DNA of 16,537 bases, taken from NCBI GenBank assembly GCA_002342025.1, contig DDPD01000002.1, forward strand, positions 1 to 16,537. Direction: 5' to 3'. Below are positions 14,268-16,537 of this stretch, in pieces; the first letter of the stretch is position 1, and each line of letters starts with the position of its first letter. The DNA is from Moraxellaceae bacterium UBA2477. Its GTDB lineage: Bacteria > Pseudomonadota > Gammaproteobacteria > Pseudomonadales > Moraxellaceae. Made by a program: the position numbers and the translations under genes. The notes under the pieces are model-generated. The model searched no databases, was not told where the DNA came from, and saw nothing but the letters and a program-made list of their open reading frames with translations.

Positions 14268-14664
14268 CACGGCCGAGACGCTTCAGTTCGGCAAGACGAA
14301 CAATGACATAGGCAATGAGCGACACCACGAAGAACAACAGCAGCATCCAGGCAATACCCTGCAACGTCTCGATGACGGTACGGTAAAGTTCCAGCACCCA
14401 GCGCTCGGTGGTCAGCGTCAGGATCATTGCGTCTTTGTCACCGGCCATGGGCGAGATATAGCGTTCTAAGTCGTAAATGCGCACGCCGGAGGAAATACCC
14501 ACCACGAAGATGGCGAACTGCATATAGCGCTGCCAGGCCTGAAAAATATCATCCGCGATGAGGCGTTGCAGAATGCGTTGCAGCGGCTGTGCAAAGGCAC
14601 GGGCAGCGAGCAGGGAAACCAGTGCAGACAGCACCAAGGTCACAAACAAGAGGGTCAGAAACAT
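14248..14664 (-). CDS. Small membrane protein encoded directly after the SRP RNA
   Basis: The 138-residue protein has three hydrophobic segments, at about 2-22, 49-62 and 104-122, with a charged C-terminal tail (ELKRLGRDDGSRD). I do not recognise a family. The ATG at 14664 has a GGAGG ribosome binding site five bases upstream and lies 32 bases after the 3' end of the SRP RNA, with no terminator visible between. It may therefore be read from the strong SRP RNA promoter. Its end overlaps the flavoprotein gene, so the two are coupled. The general pattern, a helix close to the N-terminus and a basic or acidic tail, gives no clear functional hint. Confidence 0.72.
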   Translation of the reverse strand: MFLTLLFVTLVLSALVSLLAARAFAQPLQRILQRLIADDIFQAWQRYMQFAIFVVGISSGVRIYDLERYISPMAGDKDAMILTLTTERWVLELYRTVIETLQGIAWMLLLFFVVSLIAYVIVRLAELKRLGRDDGSRD

Positions 14665-14696
14665 AATGCCTCCGCCAACACGATAAAGCGGGGTTG

Positions 14697-14808
14697 GGTG
14701 GCAACCCTACCAGCCCGACCTCGGCACAGACTCCATGGCGACCGTTGCTTCCTTCCGGACCTGGCGGGATTAACCATTTCACCTTGCGAGGAGACCGGCA
14801 GGGTCACC
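14697..14808 (-). ncRNA. ffs: 4.5S-type signal recognition particle RNA
   Basis: The minus strand contains CAGGTCCGGAAGGAAGCA at 14746-14763, the conserved helix-8 core with a GGAA tetraloop that binds Ffh. The ends can pair: GGTGACCCTGCC at the 5' end faces GGTAGGGTTGCCACC at the 3' end. The size of about 112 nucleotides fits the short Gram-negative form that lacks an Alu domain. The RNA works with Ffh and FtsY to target membrane proteins during translation. Ends are set from pairing and may be off by a few bases. The predicted transcript starts about 24 bases upstream of the 5' end, as in E. coli, where RNase P removes a similar leader. Confidence 0.93.
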
Positions 14809-14838
14809 ATAGCGTCGCTCATGGCTGAGCGAGCGCGC

Positions 14839-14867
14839 AGTATAGAGAAAAGCCCCCGCGCTGCAAA
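14839..14867 (-). promoter_or_regulatory. Promoter of the SRP RNA gene
   Basis: On the minus strand TTTGCA (-35, four of six matches) and TATACT (-10, five of six) are spaced by exactly 17 bases, followed by a GC-rich GCGCGC discriminator typical of stringently controlled stable-RNA promoters. The start would fall near 14832, about 24 bases before the mature RNA. The match and the position make this one of the clearer promoters in the window. Confidence 0.75.
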
Positions 14868-14885
14868 CGCTGGCGAGCGCTTTTC
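14847..14885 (-). terminator. Possible terminator after the lipase-like gene
   Basis: GAAAAGC (14847-14853) and GCTTTTC (14879-14885) are perfect 7-bp inverted arms with about 25 bases between them. They lie just after the lipase-like stop codon and, read on the minus strand, end in a T-rich run. The long loop makes a strong terminator doubtful. The structure encloses the -35 element of the SRP RNA promoter. Confidence 0.35.
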
Positions 14886-14899
14886 CAGTTCAAATAAAC

Positions 14900-15868
14900 T
14901 CAATCGCGATAGAAGGCATCGAGCTCTTGCTTGAGTACGCGCATGACCTGCGTGGAGTTCACCATTTCCATGTGGCCCACGCCGGGCAGCGTAATTTCGC
15001 GGCCATAGTGCGCTGCCACGCGAGCATTGCTCTGCGGCGCCACAATGCTGTCATGGGGAGATACCAGCGTAATAAACGGGATCGGGCATGGCTGAGCCTC
15101 TGCTTCAGCGGTCAGCGCAGCAGCCCAGGCATTGCCAGACGTTAGCTGCTGAATAATCGGGCCCATGTTTTCCTTGCCCTCCGCCAGCACCGTGCCATTC
15201 AGGGGCGAGCCCACTGCAATGGCTAACGCTGACTTGGCCAGGCCACCAAAGCGATGCAGATACAGGCGTATGACCAAACCACCCATGCTGTGGCCAATCA
15301 GAATGACGCGCTCGGCTCCCGTGTCCTGCAAAACCTCATCTACAAACCGCGCCAGATGCTCAGCATTCGGCTCAACACCGGCAAAAATAGGTTCCGGGCT
15401 CACGCAATACACTTGGCCGTAACCATTGCGCAGCAAGTATTTGCGCCACGCATAGAGGTAGCCACGGTTGGTGAAGAAGCCAGGAACCAACACAATCGGC
15501 AAGCCCTTGTGTGGAAGTCCGGACGGGGGATTGTTGGGCGCCAGCCAGGGCTCGAAAGCAAACAAGAAGGGATAGGTCAGAATGGCGGCCCACCACTCGC
15601 GTAACAGCATGGCCACGGTCGCTGTACAGCCAATCTCATGTTCTGCAAGCTTCGGTGAGCGGTTTTTCCAGGTGGGCAGCCAGTTTCCCAGCGTCATCAG
15701 AAAGCGTAAGGACACAAAGACCAGCAAAGAAATGCTCACAACACGGAGCGGTGATGCCCCTTGAACCATGACGGCATAGCTACCAATGCCGAGATACAGC
15801 GCAGCCTCAATGAGGAATGCCTTAAAAAAGCCACGACCATGGCCAGTAAATCCTTGCTCTTGCACCAT
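14900..15868 (-). CDS. Membrane-anchored lipase/esterase-like alpha/beta hydrolase
   Basis: From the ATG at 15868 the protein has 322 residues. Two hydrophobic segments (about 14-36 and 42-62) would anchor it in the inner membrane, with a third near 93-105. The hydrolase domain follows: oxyanion region LPIVLVPGFFTNRGY (123-137), nucleophile elbow GHSMGG with Ser194, Asp273 in SPHDSIV and His299 in GVGHM. All parts of a lipase-like catalytic triad are present; the layout resembles triacylglycerol lipases, but the substrate is not known. The longer frame to 16033 would overlap the divergent ogt gene. The ATG at 15868 has an AAGGAG ribosome binding site about nine bases upstream and starts the natural domain, so it is preferred. 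Confidence 0.85.
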   Translation of the reverse strand: MVQEQGFTGHGRGFFKAFLIEAALYLGIGSYAVMVQGASPLRVVSISLLVFVSLRFLMTLGNWLPTWKNRSPKLAEHEIGCTATVAMLLREWWAAILTYPFLFAFEPWLAPNNPPSGLPHKGLPIVLVPGFFTNRGYLYAWRKYLLRNGYGQVYCVSPEPIFAGVEPNAEHLARFVDEVLQDTGAERVILIGHSMGGLVIRLYLHRFGGLAKSALAIAVGSPLNGTVLAEGKENMGPIIQQLTSGNAWAAALTAEAEAQPCPIPFITLVSPHDSIVAPQSNARVAAHYGREITLPGVGHMEMVNSTQVMRVLKQELDAFYRD

Positions 15869-15889
15869 GAGTGCAGCTCCTTTTTTGTT

Positions 15890-15916
15890 TTTATACGTAA
15901 TGATGGGCAGGCTCAA
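15890..15916 (-). promoter_or_regulatory. Possible promoter of the lipase-like gene
   Basis: On the minus strand TTGAGC (15916-15911) and TATAAA (15895-15890) look like -35 and -10 elements but are only 15 bases apart, short of the usual 17. A 5-bp inverted repeat, GCAGG and CCTGC (15907-15923), overlaps the -35 element. The site lies in the 96-base gap between the divergent lipase-like and ogt genes. Confidence 0.35.
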
Positions 15917-15964
15917 CACCTGCGGTAGGATAGCTGACAGACTTCGTCCCAGAAAGGCCACGCC

Positions 15965-16495
15965 ATGACTCAACGGTATCGCGACTTGAATAGCCCTATT
16001 GGCCCGCTTCGCCTGCTCGCCAATGACACGCACTTCACCGGCCTCGCACTACCCTTTCGACGTCGCAACGGCGAGCTTCAGCCACTTGCAGCCGCCGAGT
16101 CCGACTGGCAACACCAAGCCGATCTCCTGCCCTACGTGGCTGAACAACTAAACGCTTATTTTGCCGGCGAGCGACAGGTCTTTGACCTTGAGGCCTTTGA
16201 GTTACCTTGCGCTTTCCACGGCACCGAATTCCAACGCGAGGTCTGGCAGGCCTTACTGCGCATCCCCTACGGCAAAACCTGCTCCTACGGTGATATTGCA
16301 CGTCACATCGGGCGACCCAATGCGGTTCGTGCCGTGGGCGCTGCCAATGGTGCGAACCCTATCCCAATCATTGTGCCCTGCCACCGTGTGATCGCCGCCA
16401 ATGGCGCACTGCATGGCTTCGGCGGGGGGCTAGAGCTTAAACAACGGCTGCTGCAATTAGAGCAAGGCCAGCATCAGGGCTTCATGCTGACCTAA
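15965..16495 (+). CDS. ogt: Methylated-DNA--protein-cysteine methyltransferase
   Basis: The 176-residue protein repairs O6-alkylguanine by moving the alkyl group to its own cysteine. The active-site motif PCHRV is at 138-142 with acceptor Cys139. Before it come VWQALLRIPYGKTCSYGDIA (93-112) and the DNA-binding helix around RPNAVRAVGAANGANP (117-132), both typical of the family. The N-terminal ribonuclease-like domain (about 1-85) is present and there is no Ada regulator domain, so this is an Ogt-type stand-alone enzyme. The ATG at 15965 lies seven bases after an AGG. It diverges from the lipase-like gene. The final 42 bases of the window after its stop hold nothing I can identify. Confidence 0.95.
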   Translation: MTQRYRDLNSPIGPLRLLANDTHFTGLALPFRRRNGELQPLAAAESDWQHQADLLPYVAEQLNAYFAGERQVFDLEAFELPCAFHGTEFQREVWQALLRIPYGKTCSYGDIARHIGRPNAVRAVGAANGANPIPIIVPCHRVIAANGALHGFGGGLELKQRLLQLEQGQHQGFMLT

Positions 16496-16537
16496 TACCT
16501 CATTAAATACGCCTTAGTGATGTTTATCGGACTGCCC

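Noticed and set aside
15868..16033. N-terminal extension of the lipase-like protein
   Set aside because: It would overlap the ogt coding region on the other strand, and a good ribosome binding site supports the inner ATG at 15868.
1..16537. CRISPR array, tRNA or rRNA genes, transposase or integrase
   Set aside because: I saw no regularly spaced repeats, cloverleaf, rRNA core sequences or recombinase motifs on either strand.

Overview
The window looks like an ordinary chromosomal stretch from a gammaproteobacterium with moderately high GC. The main reasons are a YcgL gene fused by overlap to RNase D, the dnaX - ybaB/ebfC - recR replication and repair block, a compact bacterial 4.5S-type SRP RNA, and the TPM-domain pair at the left edge. 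Proteins resemble Pseudomonas/Alcanivorax/Moraxellaceae relatives, but I cannot fix the genus from sequence alone. There are no tRNA or rRNA genes, no CRISPR array, no phage genes and no insertion sequence. Base and codon use look even throughout.

Layout. (1) 1-560, plus strand: the glycine-rich tail of a YgcG-like TPM protein, then a second, soluble TPM protein. (2) 567-3094, minus strand: a MoxR-family AAA+ ATPase, a CoxE-like VWA protein and an exported DUF1499 protein, read in that order; the first two form a classic ATPase/VWA chaperone pair. (3) 3179-6157, minus strand: an acyl-CoA dehydrogenase, RNase D, YcgL and a small membrane protein. Each stop codon overlaps the next start, so this is one translationally coupled operon. 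(4) 6209-7841: two small membrane proteins diverge from an XRE/MmyB-type regulator across a 94-bp gap holding nested inverted repeats. (5) 7852-11150, minus strand: dnaX, ybaB, recR, then a DJ-1/PfpI-family protein. (6) 11329-12552, plus strand: an alpha/beta hydrolase that ends at a strong hairpin facing (7) a small coiled-coil protein with a near-consensus promoter. (8) 13002-15868, minus strand: a membrane-anchored lipase-like protein, the SRP RNA with its promoter, a small membrane protein and a HI0933/BaiN-like flavoprotein. (9) 15965-16495, plus strand: an O6-alkylguanine-DNA alkyltransferase diverging from the lipase.

Most of the window is housekeeping: DNA replication and repair (dnaX, recR, ybaB, ogt), RNA maturation (RNase D) and protein targeting (SRP RNA). 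Fatty-acid and ester metabolism (acyl-CoA dehydrogenase, two hydrolases) sits beside these. The less understood parts are the two-membrane-protein/XRE module, the MoxR-VWA-DUF1499 operon, the membrane protein directly downstream of the SRP RNA, and the coiled-coil protein with its structured leader. I did not find convincing evidence for a wholly new system. Several gene starts were moved inward from the longest reading frame on the basis of ribosome binding sites or family length; these are stated in each entry.
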